DNA from: Chthonomonadaceae bacterium
GTDB taxonomy: Bacteria > Armatimonadota > Chthonomonadetes > Chthonomonadales > Chthonomonadaceae
Assembly: GCA_025352825.1 (NCBI GenBank)
Contig: JANXSG010000272.1
Span: 1-41,494, forward strand
DNA: 41,494 nucleotides
Reading direction: 5' to 3'
The translations under genes were made by a program, and so were the position numbers. Position 1 is the first letter of the stretch, and every line of letters begins with the position of its first letter. Shown here piece after piece: positions 32,470 to 41,164 of the stretch. Below the pieces are notes generated by a model. That model was not told the DNA's origin and did no database searches. It saw nothing but the letters and a program-made list of their open reading frames with translations.

Positions 32470-33492
32470 ATGAAGAGTTGGAATGCTAAGTTAATATTTT
32501 TCGGATTTTCCTCGGTGTTTAATCTCACGATTTTGATATCTGCTCAGTCGCAGACCATACAAGGCGCAGGAGCCACTTTCCCGGAACCCATCTATAGACA
32601 ATGGTTCGCTCGTTACCAGCAAGCGACCAGGGTCTCAGTAAACTATCAGGCGGTGGGTTCAGGGGCAGGAGTAACTCAGTTAAAGAATAAGACGGTCGAT
32701 TTCGGGGCCAGTGATGCTCCTCTCAGCGCGGAAGAGGAGCGATCCATGCCGGGGTTAGTGGTACATATCCCCACGGTTGGAGGAGCGGTAGTTCTGACTT
32801 ACAACTTGCCGGGGGTGCCAAACGGACTCCACTTTACGCCCGAAATTATCGCAGGTATATTTCTTGGCAAGATTAAGTCCTGGGGCGATGCCTCCTTGAA
32901 AGCAGCTAATCCGGGTATAAACTTGCCACAAACTCCCATTCGATCGGTACACAGGTCGGATGGATCTGGTACTACCTATATCTTCACCCACTACCTCAAA
33001 AAAGTAAGCAGGGAGTGGGCTTCGACAGTTGGTGCTGGAAAATCTGTGAGCTGGCCAGGCGGGCTCAGTGGTAAGGGCAGTTCGGGAGTGGCGGCGGTGG
33101 TGGGGCGAACCCCAGGATCAATTGGATATGTGGAGCTCGCATACGCTATTCAGCAGAGGCTAGCCTTTGGATCAGTGCGTAATAAAGCGGGAATGTTTGT
33201 TGTTCCCAGCGTGGAATCCACTACATTCGCTATTGGCCAGTACACAAATCAGTTAAAAAATGATATCAAAACTCCAACCGTGGATGCAGACGGGGCCAAA
33301 AGTTATCCTATTTGCAGCCTGACTTATATCATTCTTTACAGATCTGGTTCACCTAATGGCAAACAAGCTGCAAAGCTATGGGCATGGTCCATGCAAAACT
33401 CTCAGCAGGAAATGGTTAAAGCGCTGTTCTATGCTCCACTTCCATCCGCTCTGCGAAATATAAATTCGGCAATTTTGAAAACTATTCAGTGA
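32470..33492 (+). CDS. pstS: Phosphate ABC transporter substrate-binding protein
   Basis: 340 aa. Signal peptide about residues 1-28 (cleavage near SAQSQT). The phosphate-binding loop residues are in order: 'IQGAGATFPEPIYRQWF', 'YQAVGSGAGVTQL', 'VDFGASDAPL' (Asp ligand) and 'VHRSDGSGTTYIFTHYL' (Arg-Ser-Asp and Gly-Ser-Gly-Thr). 'GKGSSGVAAVV' and 'GSIGYVELAYA' complete the second lobe. It captures inorganic phosphate outside the membrane for the PstCA-PstB transporter. No lipobox, so a soluble periplasmic protein is likely. SD GAAGAGG. Regulated by the Pho box upstream; 21 nt to the permease gene. Confidence 0.95.
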   Translation: MKSWNAKLIFFGFSSVFNLTILISAQSQTIQGAGATFPEPIYRQWFARYQQATRVSVNYQAVGSGAGVTQLKNKTVDFGASDAPLSAEEERSMPGLVVHIPTVGGAVVLTYNLPGVPNGLHFTPEIIAGIFLGKIKSWGDASLKAANPGINLPQTPIRSVHRSDGSGTTYIFTHYLKKVSREWASTVGAGKSVSWPGGLSGKGSSGVAAVVGRTPGSIGYVELAYAIQQRLAFGSVRNKAGMFVVPSVESTTFAIGQYTNQLKNDIKTPTVDADGAKSYPICSLTYIILYRSGSPNGKQAAKLWAWSMQNSQQEMVKALFYAPLPSALRNINSAILKTIQ

Positions 33493-33513
33493 TTTTCTGC
33501 AAAGTCATAATCA

Positions 33514-35607
33514 ATGTCTCAACTTCTGGATAAAAGACCGGTAAGTCCGGCTATCCCACCCAATAAAAATCTCAATATTTCTAAATCCACACGGTTCAGC
33601 GGCCTCGCAGATCGCACTTTTCAAACAGTGACTCTGCTATTCGCCTTCAGTGCAGTACTGTTAATCATCTCCATAGCAGGTACGCTCTTCTGGATGTCAC
33701 GTGCAGGGATTCATCACATGGGATGGAGCTTTTTCACCACCAAAGTATGGGATCCTGTTCCGCCGGATTCCGATAAACCTCTTGGCTCTCTCTTTGGAGT
33801 ACTCCCGTTTCTCTATGGCACTGTAGTCACGTCGGCGTTAGCCATGCTGATTGCGATTCCTATCGGTCTCGGCGCCGCCATTTTTCTATCAGAACTTGCT
33901 CCTAAATGGCTGAAAGGGCCGATTTCGTTTCTTGTTGAACTGTTGGCGGCAGTTCCCAGTATAGTTTACGGTTTTGCGGCATTGAAGTATCTCGTACCTC
34001 TCTTTCAGCAGCATGTTGAGATATGGCTGAATGCAAGTTTTGGCCAGCTTCCTTTCTTCAGTATGCCAGATACGGGAATTTCTGGACAGGATTTTCTGGT
34101 AGCGGGAACAGTTCTTTCGATAATGATCCTGCCTTTCGTCACTGCTGTCGCCAGAGACGTTCTGAATTCTGTACCAATGGCACAGCGTGAAGCCGCGATA
34201 GCGCTGGGAGCGACACGCTGGGAAGCTATTCGAGGGGTGGTTCTTAAAAATGGAAGCAGCGGAATTATTGGCGCAGGCATGCTCGCTCTGGGAAGAGCCG
34301 TAGGCGAGACCATGGCGGTGACAATCGTGATCGGCAACTCGATGACTATTCCTGCCATGCAGGATTCAACAAGTTTCTCCCTGTTTCGTGCCGGCAACAC
34401 CATGTCTTCCATACTCGCCAATCAGTATGGAAATCAGAATGGTGCGCTGCATCTTTCGTCGCTAACATTTGTCGCATTCACTCTATTCCTGCTTACGATC
34501 ATCATAAACGGACTCGCTCGCTCACTTGTATGGCTGACCAAAGCGAATGTAACAACGGGCAGCGGATCATCATGGCAGACTGTATTCAGAACAGGTATGA
34601 CAACATTAGGTAAATACTTCGCATGGTTATTTTTTGCTGCGCTATTCTGTTACCAGATATGGCGTGATATCTCTTTTCGTGGGATACACGGCCTAACGGG
34701 AGGTGCAGAACTCGCAAGTCTATTTATCGTGTTCTGCATGGTTCTCAACCGGGTGCTGCCTGGCCGAATTCTATTTTTGAAATGGCGTGAAATAAACAGC
34801 GGATTCTCAGTAATCTTATGCTGGCTATCGGCTTTTACCGCCTGTGCTGCTCTCGTTTCAGTACTGTTCATCGTTACAAAGGATGGCTTTTCATCACTTA
34901 ACACCCAGTTTTTCATGAGGCCAAATGCCATTCATCCCGAACAAGGAGGCATGCTGCACGCAATCGTTGGAACATCTCTTTTTCTGGCCATGGCAGCAGT
35001 GCTGAGTATCCCAACTGGCATTATGGGAGGGCTGTTTCTGGCTGAATTCGGAAATAGCAAGCTGGGAAGCGCTGTCAGATTCTCTGCGGATCTACTGAGC
35101 GGGGTTCCGTCTATCGTAATCGGCATATTTGCCTTCACACTAATCGTGTTGCCCACGCACAGTAATTTTGGTATTGCCGGAGGATTTGCACTGGGTGTGA
35201 TGGCCATTCCAACAATTATGCGCACCACAGAGGAACTTGTCCGGCTCGTTCCCTCATCCATGCGTGAAGCATCTCTTGCTTTGGGTGCGACACATCTCCA
35301 AACCGTATGGAAAGTGGTGCTGCCAGCAGCACGCAACGGTATTGTAACGGGAGTTCTTCTTGCTCTCTCACGAATAGCTGGTGAGACAGCACCCCTCCTG
35401 ATAGCGGCGGGATCCAGCAGCCTCTGGCAGACAGATATTCGTGGCCGACTGGCATCTCTCCCTATGCAAATATTTACATTGAGCGATCAGCCAGATCCTC
35501 TATCGGTGAGCCAGTCGTGGGCGGCTTCACTGGTGCTTGTAGCGATGGTGTTTGTATTTAGCCTTCTAGCAAGGGTTGTCACGCGAAATAAAATGCAGTC
35601 GGTTTAA
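33514..35607 (+). CDS. pstCA: Fused phosphate ABC transporter permease, PstC-PstA in one chain
   Basis: 697 aa, about twice one permease. Residues 1-345 are PstC-like: 'LPFLYGTVVTSALAMLIAIPIGLGAAIFLSELAP', 'ELLAAVPSIVYGF', EAA loop 'REAAIALGATRWEAIRGVVL' near residue 226, 'GRAVGETMAVTIVIGNS'. Residues about 365-697 are PstA-like: 'GGMLHAIVGTSLFLAMAAVLSIPTGIMGGLFLAEFG', 'DLLSGVPSIVIGIFAFTLIV', EAA loop 'REASLALGATHLQTVWKVVL' near residue 584, 'SRIAGETAPLLIAAGSS'. Both coupling loops for the ATPase are intact. The linker (about 345-450) contains extra membrane segments ('YFAWLFFAALFCYQIW', 'LASLFIVFCMVLNRV') not typical of either subunit alone. Reading frame is continuous, with no stop or internal SD near the junction. 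Confidence 0.93.
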   Translation: MSQLLDKRPVSPAIPPNKNLNISKSTRFSGLADRTFQTVTLLFAFSAVLLIISIAGTLFWMSRAGIHHMGWSFFTTKVWDPVPPDSDKPLGSLFGVLPFLYGTVVTSALAMLIAIPIGLGAAIFLSELAPKWLKGPISFLVELLAAVPSIVYGFAALKYLVPLFQQHVEIWLNASFGQLPFFSMPDTGISGQDFLVAGTVLSIMILPFVTAVARDVLNSVPMAQREAAIALGATRWEAIRGVVLKNGSSGIIGAGMLALGRAVGETMAVTIVIGNSMTIPAMQDSTSFSLFRAGNTMSSILANQYGNQNGALHLSSLTFVAFTLFLLTIIINGLARSLVWLTKANVTTGSGSSWQTVFRTGMTTLGKYFAWLFFAALFCYQIWRDISFRGIHGLTGGAELASLFIVFCMVLNRVLPGRILFLKWREINSGFSVILCWLSAFTACAALVSVLFIVTKDGFSSLNTQFFMRPNAIHPEQGGMLHAIVGTSLFLAMAAVLSIPTGIMGGLFLAEFGNSKLGSAVRFSADLLSGVPSIVIGIFAFTLIVLPTHSNFGIAGGFALGVMAIPTIMRTTEELVRLVPSSMREASLALGATHLQTVWKVVLPAARNGIVTGVLLALSRIAGETAPLLIAAGSSSLWQTDIRGRLASLPMQIFTLSDQPDPLSVSQSWAASLVLVAMVFVFSLLARVVTRNKMQSV

Positions 35608-35684
35608 AGGCTGCACAAACTGGTTCAAGTATTTCTTGTTAATCGATGTTTACCGATTATCATATGTAAGGAATTAATGTTGAT

Positions 35685-36548
35685 ATGGAACCATTAAGTG
35701 GTGCAACCATCGATTCATCTCAAAAAGTGATGCAAAATACTGTAACCCATTCCGAGATTCAACCACGGAATGGCAGTGGAGCTAAAATACCACTGAGAAC
35801 GCGCATTAAAGCTGCGGATGTAAACTTTTTCTATGGTAAATTCCAGGCGCTGCATCATATTAATTTGAGTGTCATCGAAAATCAGGTGATGGCGCTTATC
35901 GGCCCATCTGGATGTGGAAAATCGACTTTTCTGCGTACCATCAATCGGATGAATGATCTTATCCCTGGTTCCAGATTCGAAGGCAGTATTCAGTTTGATG
36001 GTGCAGAGATTTATGCAAAGGGGATTGATGTTGTTGGCCTTCGAAAACGAATCGGGATGGTGTTTCAGCGGCCCAACCCTTTCCCCATGAGTATCTGGGA
36101 CAACATCGCTTATGGTCCGAAAATACATGGAGAGAGAAACCGTGCAAATTTAGATGAAATTGTTCAGCGCAGCCTCACGCAGGCGGCACTGTGGGATGAA
36201 GTTAAGGATTCTCTCAAAAAATCTGCTTTCGATCTTTCCGGAGGTCAGCAGCAGAGACTTTGTATTGCCCGGGTGTTAGCAGTAGATCCAGAAATCATAC
36301 TAATGGATGAGCCGTGTTCTGCTCTCGATCCGAATTCGACTTTTCGAATTGAACAGCTCATAGATGAGCTAAAGGATAAAATCGGGATTATCGTGGTGAC
36401 ACATAATCTGCAGCAAGCAGCCCGTGTCTCCACTCAAACTGCGTTCTTCCTGAAAGGAGAAATCGTCGAAACTGGGATAACGCATCAAATCTTTACAAAA
36501 CCACTGGACAAGCGCACCGAAGATTACGTTCAGGGTAGATTTGGGTGA
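35685..36548 (+). CDS. pstB: Phosphate ABC transporter ATP-binding protein
   Basis: 287 aa. About 35 extra N-terminal residues come before the domain (starting at '[21 protein letters not shown]'). Walker [10 protein letters not shown] (near residue 73), '[22 protein letters not shown]' (Q loop, with the PstB-typical RPNPFPMS), signature LSGGQQQR, Walker B '[14 protein letters not shown]' and switch '[13 protein letters not shown]' are all intact. It energises the fused PstCA permease. 'CSALDP' with Cys is the PstB hallmark. AAGGA lies about 12 nt upstream of the ATG; the gap to the permease is 77 nt. Confidence 0.95.
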   Translation: MEPLSGATIDSSQKVMQNTVTHSEIQPRNGSGAKIPLRTRIKAADVNFFYGKFQALHHINLSVIENQVMALIGPSGCGKSTFLRTINRMNDLIPGSRFEGSIQFDGAEIYAKGIDVVGLRKRIGMVFQRPNPFPMSIWDNIAYGPKIHGERNRANLDEIVQRSLTQAALWDEVKDSLKKSAFDLSGGQQQRLCIARVLAVDPEIILMDEPCSALDPNSTFRIEQLIDELKDKIGIIVVTHNLQQAARVSTQTAFFLKGEIVETGITHQIFTKPLDKRTEDYVQGRFG

Positions 36549-36709
36549 TACTTTTGTTGGTATTTTAGCGTCTATTTATAAATGCAGTAAGTGATTTTTC
36601 TCTAGTTTGATCGTTCGTGTGAGAAGCAATTGGGGGAAACGCAATATTCTAGGTTATTTCTCGTCGAGATCGACTTTCTGGTTCCAGATTCCCAGCTGAG
36701 GATAATGAT

Positions 36710-37405
36710 ATGATTAGCACTCGCGCAAATTTCGATATTGAAATACGCGCACTTCAAGAAAAAATACTAGAAATGGCGACTTGCGCCGATACCATGCTGG
36801 GATCTGCTATTGATGCTCTGATTCATGGAGATATCGATCTTGCCACAAGTGTTGTGCGCCAGGATGATACTGTCGATCAGTTCGACCTTGATATCGAACA
36901 GCATTCACTCATGCTTATCGCTACGCAGCAGCCCGTGGCACGGGATTTGAGGATTATTGGCACCGCAATCAAGGTGATTACTGATATTGAACGTATCGCT
37001 GACTATGCAGTGGATATCGCAAAGATCGGAAGAAGGCTTGCCCGGGCTGAAGAGCTATATCGGCCATTGGTGGACATCCCATTGCTCTCTCAGAAGTCTC
37101 GAAGTATGCTGCACGATGCTCTTCAGGCATTTGTTCATCAAGATATGGATCTGGTTGATAAAGTCATCCGTGATGATGATGCTGTCGATGATCTCTACCA
37201 TCAAATGCGTACACAGCTCACAGAACTGATGCAGCGAGAACCAGCGCGCAGTCTACTGGCTTTGAACGTACTATTCGCGGCAAAATATCTAGAACGTGTG
37301 AGTGACCACGTGGTGAACATTGCTGAGAGAGTGAGTTTTATAGAAACGGGCGAACTCAAACAGCACTCTCATCCGAATATACTAGCTTCCGACCAGGCAG
37401 TATGA
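36710..37405 (+). CDS. phoU: Phosphate transport system regulator PhoU
   Basis: 231 aa, normal length. Two repeats of a three-helix PhoU domain: 'ALQEKILEMATCADTMLGSAIDALIHGDIDLATSVVRQDDTVDQFDLDIEQHSLMLIATQQPVARDLRIIGTAIKVITDIERIADYAVDIAK' in the first and 'ALQAFVHQDMDLVDKVIRDDDAVDDL' with 'LLALNVLFAAKYLERVSDHVVNIAERV' in the second. The E/DxxxD metal-binding motifs (DIERIADYA, YLERVSDHVVN) are kept. PhoU links Pst transport to the PhoR kinase and restrains the Pho response. SD GAGGATAA; 161 nt separates it from pstB, in which I see no separate promoter. Confidence 0.95.
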   Translation: MISTRANFDIEIRALQEKILEMATCADTMLGSAIDALIHGDIDLATSVVRQDDTVDQFDLDIEQHSLMLIATQQPVARDLRIIGTAIKVITDIERIADYAVDIAKIGRRLARAEELYRPLVDIPLLSQKSRSMLHDALQAFVHQDMDLVDKVIRDDDAVDDLYHQMRTQLTELMQREPARSLLALNVLFAAKYLERVSDHVVNIAERVSFIETGELKQHSHPNILASDQAV

Positions 37406-37425
37406 TGGGTCTCTTTTTAGTACAC

Positions 37426-37893
37426 CTACTCTACTTCCACTCCCTCCAACAACTTCGCCTCAGCTAGACTGGTCGCTATTCCATCCAGTGGGGCTAATTT
37501 TTCTGCGAGCTGAGGCAGCCGCATCGTCAGCGCCGAGTTTGCCACAATCAAGTCTGCGCCCGCTTCACGCGCAAGCGGTTTGAGTTCGGGCATCTGCACA
37601 TGCGGCATGAAGCATAGTACGGCACTGGAAGGATTCTGCAGTTTTATTGCGCGAACCAGATCACCGGCTGCATATTTCGATGCTCTAAAGTTGATAATGA
37701 CGAGTGCAGTATCTCCTTTCGTTACACTCAATAACGCATCTTCCGCATTACCAACCACTTCAACTTCATAACCCAGTTTTTTCAACGTAGTCTCAATCCG
37801 CACGGAAAAAAACAGATCGTCATCTACCACAAGTACACGTGGGATAGCGCCAACCACTGTGTGAGACGTGTTCAAATAGCTAGTTCTCCTCAT
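37426..37893 (-). CDS. Stand-alone receiver-like domain protein lacking the phosphorylation site
   Basis: 155 aa. The fold is a response-regulator receiver: 'RVLVVDDDLFFSVRIETTLKKLGYEVEVVGNAEDALL' includes the acidic pair (Asp24-26). The normal phospho-acceptor Asp (end of strand 3) is Asn68 in 'ALVIINFRAS', the conserved Thr/Ser of strand 4 is lost ('VLCFMPH') and the Lys of strand 5 is replaced ('LIVANSAL'). It is therefore probably a pseudo-receiver not controlled by phosphorylation. No output domain. It converges on phoU with 20 nt between. As with the CIA30 gene, AGGAG lies just inside the apparent ATG (37893); a TTG at 37875, nine bases after AGGAGA, may be the real start. Confidence 0.75.
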   Translation of the reverse strand: MRRTSYLNTSHTVVGAIPRVLVVDDDLFFSVRIETTLKKLGYEVEVVGNAEDALLSVTKGDTALVIINFRASKYAAGDLVRAIKLQNPSSAVLCFMPHVQMPELKPLAREAGADLIVANSALTMRLPQLAEKLAPLDGIATSLAEAKLLEGVEVE

Positions 37894-37917
37894 TCAAAAA
37901 AATCGATGACGATCAAA

Positions 37918-39645
37918 TTAGTGTTCGTATGCGCCCATGTCTGGACTGGAGTCGCGCAGCTTTCCAACGATGTCCTTGGTCGAATAACCCGGTGCAACAG
38001 TGTTCGCAGCATTTAGACATGGCGAGGTGGGCTGCAAAGTCAGGCTGCCAAGACCAACATTGGTGAATTGAGGGTCTGCATTGATATTGTGTGCACCAGC
38101 GCCGCTCCAGCCTCCCTGGATGTCGCTGTAATTTACTGAGATAGCTGCACTGCCATCATTGAAAATTTGTAAGTATGCAGCAGCGTACTCATATACAATA
38201 GAGTTGTTTATTGTGACAGAGCATGAATTTCCAATATATAGGCCATTTCCCTGATAATCAGCATAATTCTTACTAAAAGAACAGTTTGTTAAGTGAGTTA
38301 ATGTTGTACTGCCATCCAGCCATAAAGCACCTCCTGTATCCGCATTCACACCATTTGCATAGAACACACTATTAACAATTGTACTTTTTCCATTCAAAGA
38401 TGAAAGCGCTCCACCATACGAGCTTGCATTATTCTCCTGAAACACGCATTTAGTAATCATCGAGTTACCGTGATTCATCACACCGCCTCCGCTGCCGTAG
38501 GAAGAGTTGCGGTAAAAGAGACAGCAAGTGATGACAGGAGCTGTATTGGTACCATTTGGCCCGATCAGTATTCCACCGCCCCCGTTTCTAGAGTCATAGT
38601 TATTCGCTACTGCCAAGTTGTTCTCAAAGCTGCAGTTCGTGACTGTGGTATTAGAGAGATCCACACGAATCCCTCCCCCTTCTATTGCAGAATTATTAAC
38701 GAAAATGCAGTTGGAGATAGCCTGTTTCCCACCGGCGGTATTGATTCCTCCGCCTAGATAAGTGGCGTAGTTATCCTCAAACGTGCAATTTGTCACTTTT
38801 CCAAGCGTTCCGTCGAATGTAACACCTCCACCATAATCACTGTAATTATTGTCGAAAACGCAGTTAGAGAAAGTGGGATTACAGGCAGTACCTTGTGCAT
38901 ATACTGCGCCTCCAACAGGGGAATAGTTGGCGTGAAAACTGCAGTTAGATAGCTTGTTCTTATCGAGTTCAGAGCAAACAGCGCCACCATAACTGGAGGC
39001 ATTGTTATACAGAAACGAGCAATTGGTAACGGCTGTGGCGCCTGAGTGGGCAAATATCGCCCCGCCAATATAAGTTGCATTGTTGTGGTAAAAAGTGTTG
39101 TTACTTAGAATTGGCGATGATGTAATACCGCCTTCTTCTACATAACAAGCACCTCCTAACGTGGCACTGTTTTTCTGTAAAAAACAGTTTATGATGGTAG
39201 GTGAACTATGATAGATAGCGATTCCGCCTCCCCTGTCTGCATTGCCATTCTGGATAGTGAAACCATTGATAACCGTCGTTTTGATTTCACCACTCACAAT
39301 GAGAAATATCCTGTTGACCCCCTCACCATCAAGGCAGCAGGATCCTGACCCACCAGCGGATTTTATAATAATGGCTTTGTGCTGTGTATCGATATTTACG
39401 TTTCCTGCGCCCTTATAGATGCCGATACCTACCAGCACAGTATCCCCGTTTATAGCAGCATTTATTCCTGCTTGTATGGTTGGATATAAGCTACTCGGTA
39501 CATTTCTAATGACACCAGCCCACGATATAGTCGATGCACACAGAAACACCATGCCAGCCAGAAGGCAAATGTGATTGTATAAAGGATTGGATGATTTCAA
39601 TGGTTTTTCATTTGAGCAATGAAGAAGTGTCATACTGCCTTTCAT
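37918..39645 (-). CDS. Secreted right-handed parallel beta-helix repeat protein
   Basis: 575 aa from the ATG at 39645 (a shorter start at 39633 is possible). Signal peptide at about residues 27-44 (CLLAGMVFLCASTISWAG). It then has 'VPSSLYPTIQAGINAAINGDTVLVGIGIYKG', the usual start of choice-of-anchor/beta-helix proteins. Residues about 110-500 are some 13-15 coils of the form YGGAxxxxx...xxNCSFxxNxAxx, rich in Asn, Cys, Gly and Ser ('NSATLGGACYVEEGG', 'NNASSYGGAV', 'YSDYGGGVTFDG', 'YATYLGGGINTAGG'). The C-terminus is 'DSSPDMGAYEH', common in this family. Likely a surface polysaccharide-binding or adhesin-like protein; no lyase catalytic residues could be assigned. Confidence 0.85.
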   Translation of the reverse strand: MKGSMTLLHCSNEKPLKSSNPLYNHICLLAGMVFLCASTISWAGVIRNVPSSLYPTIQAGINAAINGDTVLVGIGIYKGAGNVNIDTQHKAIIIKSAGGSGSCCLDGEGVNRIFLIVSGEIKTTVINGFTIQNGNADRGGGIAIYHSSPTIINCFLQKNSATLGGACYVEEGGITSSPILSNNTFYHNNATYIGGAIFAHSGATAVTNCSFLYNNASSYGGAVCSELDKNKLSNCSFHANYSPVGGAVYAQGTACNPTFSNCVFDNNYSDYGGGVTFDGTLGKVTNCTFEDNYATYLGGGINTAGGKQAISNCIFVNNSAIEGGGIRVDLSNTTVTNCSFENNLAVANNYDSRNGGGGILIGPNGTNTAPVITCCLFYRNSSYGSGGGVMNHGNSMITKCVFQENNASSYGGALSSLNGKSTIVNSVFYANGVNADTGGALWLDGSTTLTHLTNCSFSKNYADYQGNGLYIGNSCSVTINNSIVYEYAAAYLQIFNDGSAAISVNYSDIQGGWSGAGAHNINADPQFTNVGLGSLTLQPTSPCLNAANTVAPGYSTKDIVGKLRDSSPDMGAYEH

Positions 39646-39760
39646 AATCAATATTCAGGAAACTGCTTTTAGACGAAAAGCAATATCTATCTCGTTTAAT
39701 GCAAGATTCATGCCAGTTTTACCAGTTAAATGAAAATAAATAAAGGTTCACAACATTTTT

Positions 39761-40489
39761 TTAGGAATGATCATAGTCTTTGAGACGGCGAACCCAGATG
39801 TTGCGATATCTCACCAGATCTCCATGATCCTGCAAGCGAATGGGAGCGTCACCATGCGGAGTGTATCCAGGAATATTACGATGACCAGTAGCTCCCTGCA
39901 AGGCCTTATGATGATGAAGCAAAACACCGTTGTGAAGCACCGTGATGTACGCAGGGCTAATCAAGCTCCCTTCCTCATTCCAATGAGGAACTTCCCAGAG
40001 GATGTCATAGGCCTGCCATTCTCCTGGTCTTCGGCAGGCGTTCACAAGCGGCGGATACTGGCCATAGATTCCACCAGTAGTTCCGTCGGCGTAAGTTGGA
40101 TTATTATAGCAGTCGAGAACCTGTATTTCGTAACGATCCATCAGGAAGACTCCACTGTTACCACGCCCCTGACCATCACCTTTCACCTCAATCGGAGACA
40201 TCCATTCAATATGCAGTTGAATATTCCCGAACGACTCTAATGTGGTGATGTCGCCTGTTTTGGGAACGACTTCCATAGTTCCGTTCTCAATCTTCCACTC
40301 AGCTGCTCCATTTCCCCCGCTCCACGCCGCGAGGCTTGCTCCATTAAACAGCACTATAGCATCTGAAGGAGGCAGATCTCCAAAACTTTCAGTTCCACTT
40401 ACAACCACGGGAGGCTGCGGCCTATTTCCATCATGGACATGATAGCCGCTGTCCGCCAGTATAGGGGTATCGTCATAACCTAGAGCCAT
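39761..40489 (-). CDS. DUF1080 protein (3-keto-disaccharide hydrolase domain)
   Basis: 242 aa. The start at 40489 is chosen because CAGGAGA sits about 10 nt upstream and homologues begin with the same 'ALGYDDTP...VHDGNRPQP' segment; a frame reaching 40609 lacks such support. The DUF1080 concanavalin-like fold is clear: 'DAIVLFNGASLAAWSGG', 'AEWKIENGTMEVVPKTGDITT', 'FGNIQLHIEWMSP', 'GNSGVFLMDRYEIQVLDCY', 'GGIYGQYPPLVNACRRPGEWQAYDILW', 'IRLQDHGDLVRYRNIWVRRL'. These hydrolyse 3-keto-glucosides made by DUF1080-linked dehydrogenases. No signal peptide, so it may act in the cytoplasm. No partner 3-dehydrogenase is in the window. Confidence 0.85.
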   Translation of the reverse strand: MALGYDDTPILADSGYHVHDGNRPQPPVVVSGTESFGDLPPSDAIVLFNGASLAAWSGGNGAAEWKIENGTMEVVPKTGDITTLESFGNIQLHIEWMSPIEVKGDGQGRGNSGVFLMDRYEIQVLDCYNNPTYADGTTGGIYGQYPPLVNACRRPGEWQAYDILWEVPHWNEEGSLISPAYITVLHNGVLLHHHKALQGATGHRNIPGYTPHGDAPIRLQDHGDLVRYRNIWVRRLKDYDHS

Positions 40490-40680
40490 GTAAATTAATC
40501 TCCTGAGATTGGTTATTATCCTGCGCAAGTTAAAGGTCATATCCTGTCGTTTCGACGGATAATAAGGCGACTCCTCTATCTCAACTTGTAGAGGAAACAT
40601 ATCATCCATTAAGCTGATAGGAATGAGAGGTGTGGGAAGAGGTTATCAAGACTACATACGACGCAATCGCAAAGGTATCC

Positions 40681-40793
40681 GATGAAATGGATTTTTCGCG
40701 CTAAGACGCTCCCGAATGTGCTTTGCATACCATCGAATATAGTGTCCGAAGGACAAACAGCCGCAGGCTACAAGCGAAGAAATTCATTTCGTC
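40681..40793. repeat. Imperfect inverted-repeat element with two minihairpins
   Basis: GATGAAATGGATTTTTCGC at 40681 is mirrored, imperfectly, by GCGAAGAAATTCATTTCGTC at 40774-40793. Just inside the right arm are GTCC-GAA-GGAC (40744-40754) and AGCC-GCA-GGCT (40759-40769), hairpins with 3-nt loops as in REP-type sequences. Possibly a decayed or non-autonomous mobile element. Confidence 0.45.
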
Positions 40794-40854
40794 ACATAAA
40801 ATCTACTGTGAAACCCTATTTTTCAGCTTAACCTAACGGCCACTACCCTCTAAA

Positions 40855-41038
40855 CCCTCACCCCCCCGTCCCCCTCTCCCAAAAACAGGAGAGAGGGTGA
40901 CTAAGGCATCGGTTTTTAAAAGTATTTGAATTTTTGATCTTAATATAAGTATAAATCCCACGAAGTGGGAGACTGGAAACCTACGAATTTAAGCTCCCCC
41001 TCTCCTGTTTTTGGGAGAGGGGGTCGGGGGGTGAGGGC
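40855..41038. repeat. GC-rich MITE-like element, full copy 4
   Basis: 184 bp. The left arm runs CCCTCACCCCCCCGTCCCCC, the right arm ends GGGGGTCGGGGGGTGAGGGC. Left inner core CTCTCC-CAAAAACA-GGAGAG and right inner core CTCTCC-TGTTTTTG-GGAGAG are each other's complement. The centre shares 'aaggcatcggttttt', 'tttttgatctta' and 'gaatttaagctccccctctc' with copy 2 at 26557. Confidence 0.8.
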
Positions 41039-41164
41039 GAAATCTGGCTTATTCAGCCGATATTGATTTTAAATGGTATAAATTTCGGTGATACCTTCCC
41101 CTGGACAAGTCTCGGGGAAAAAACGTGGTTGAAACGATGAGTGCAGAAAAGTGAAGGCAAAATC

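Larger units (their letters stand above)
40490..41164. other. Repeat-filled intergenic region
   Basis: No gene supported. The left part holds the promoter side of the DUF1080 gene, then an imperfect inverted-repeat element with minihairpins (40681-40793) and a full GC-rich MITE-like element (40855-41038). The final ~125 bp before the cheW-like stop codon show nothing recognisable. Confidence 0.55.

Noticed and set aside
35640-35672. A second Pho box before pstB (TTAAT ... TTTACC ... TTATC)
   Set aside because: The half-sites are irregular (7-10 bp apart) and lack the 11-bp period seen before pstS.
38000-39300. Nucleotide-level tandem repeat within the beta-helix gene
   Set aside because: The repeats are at protein level (coils with NCSF and YGGA positions); the DNA of successive coils is too diverged to call a DNA repeat array.
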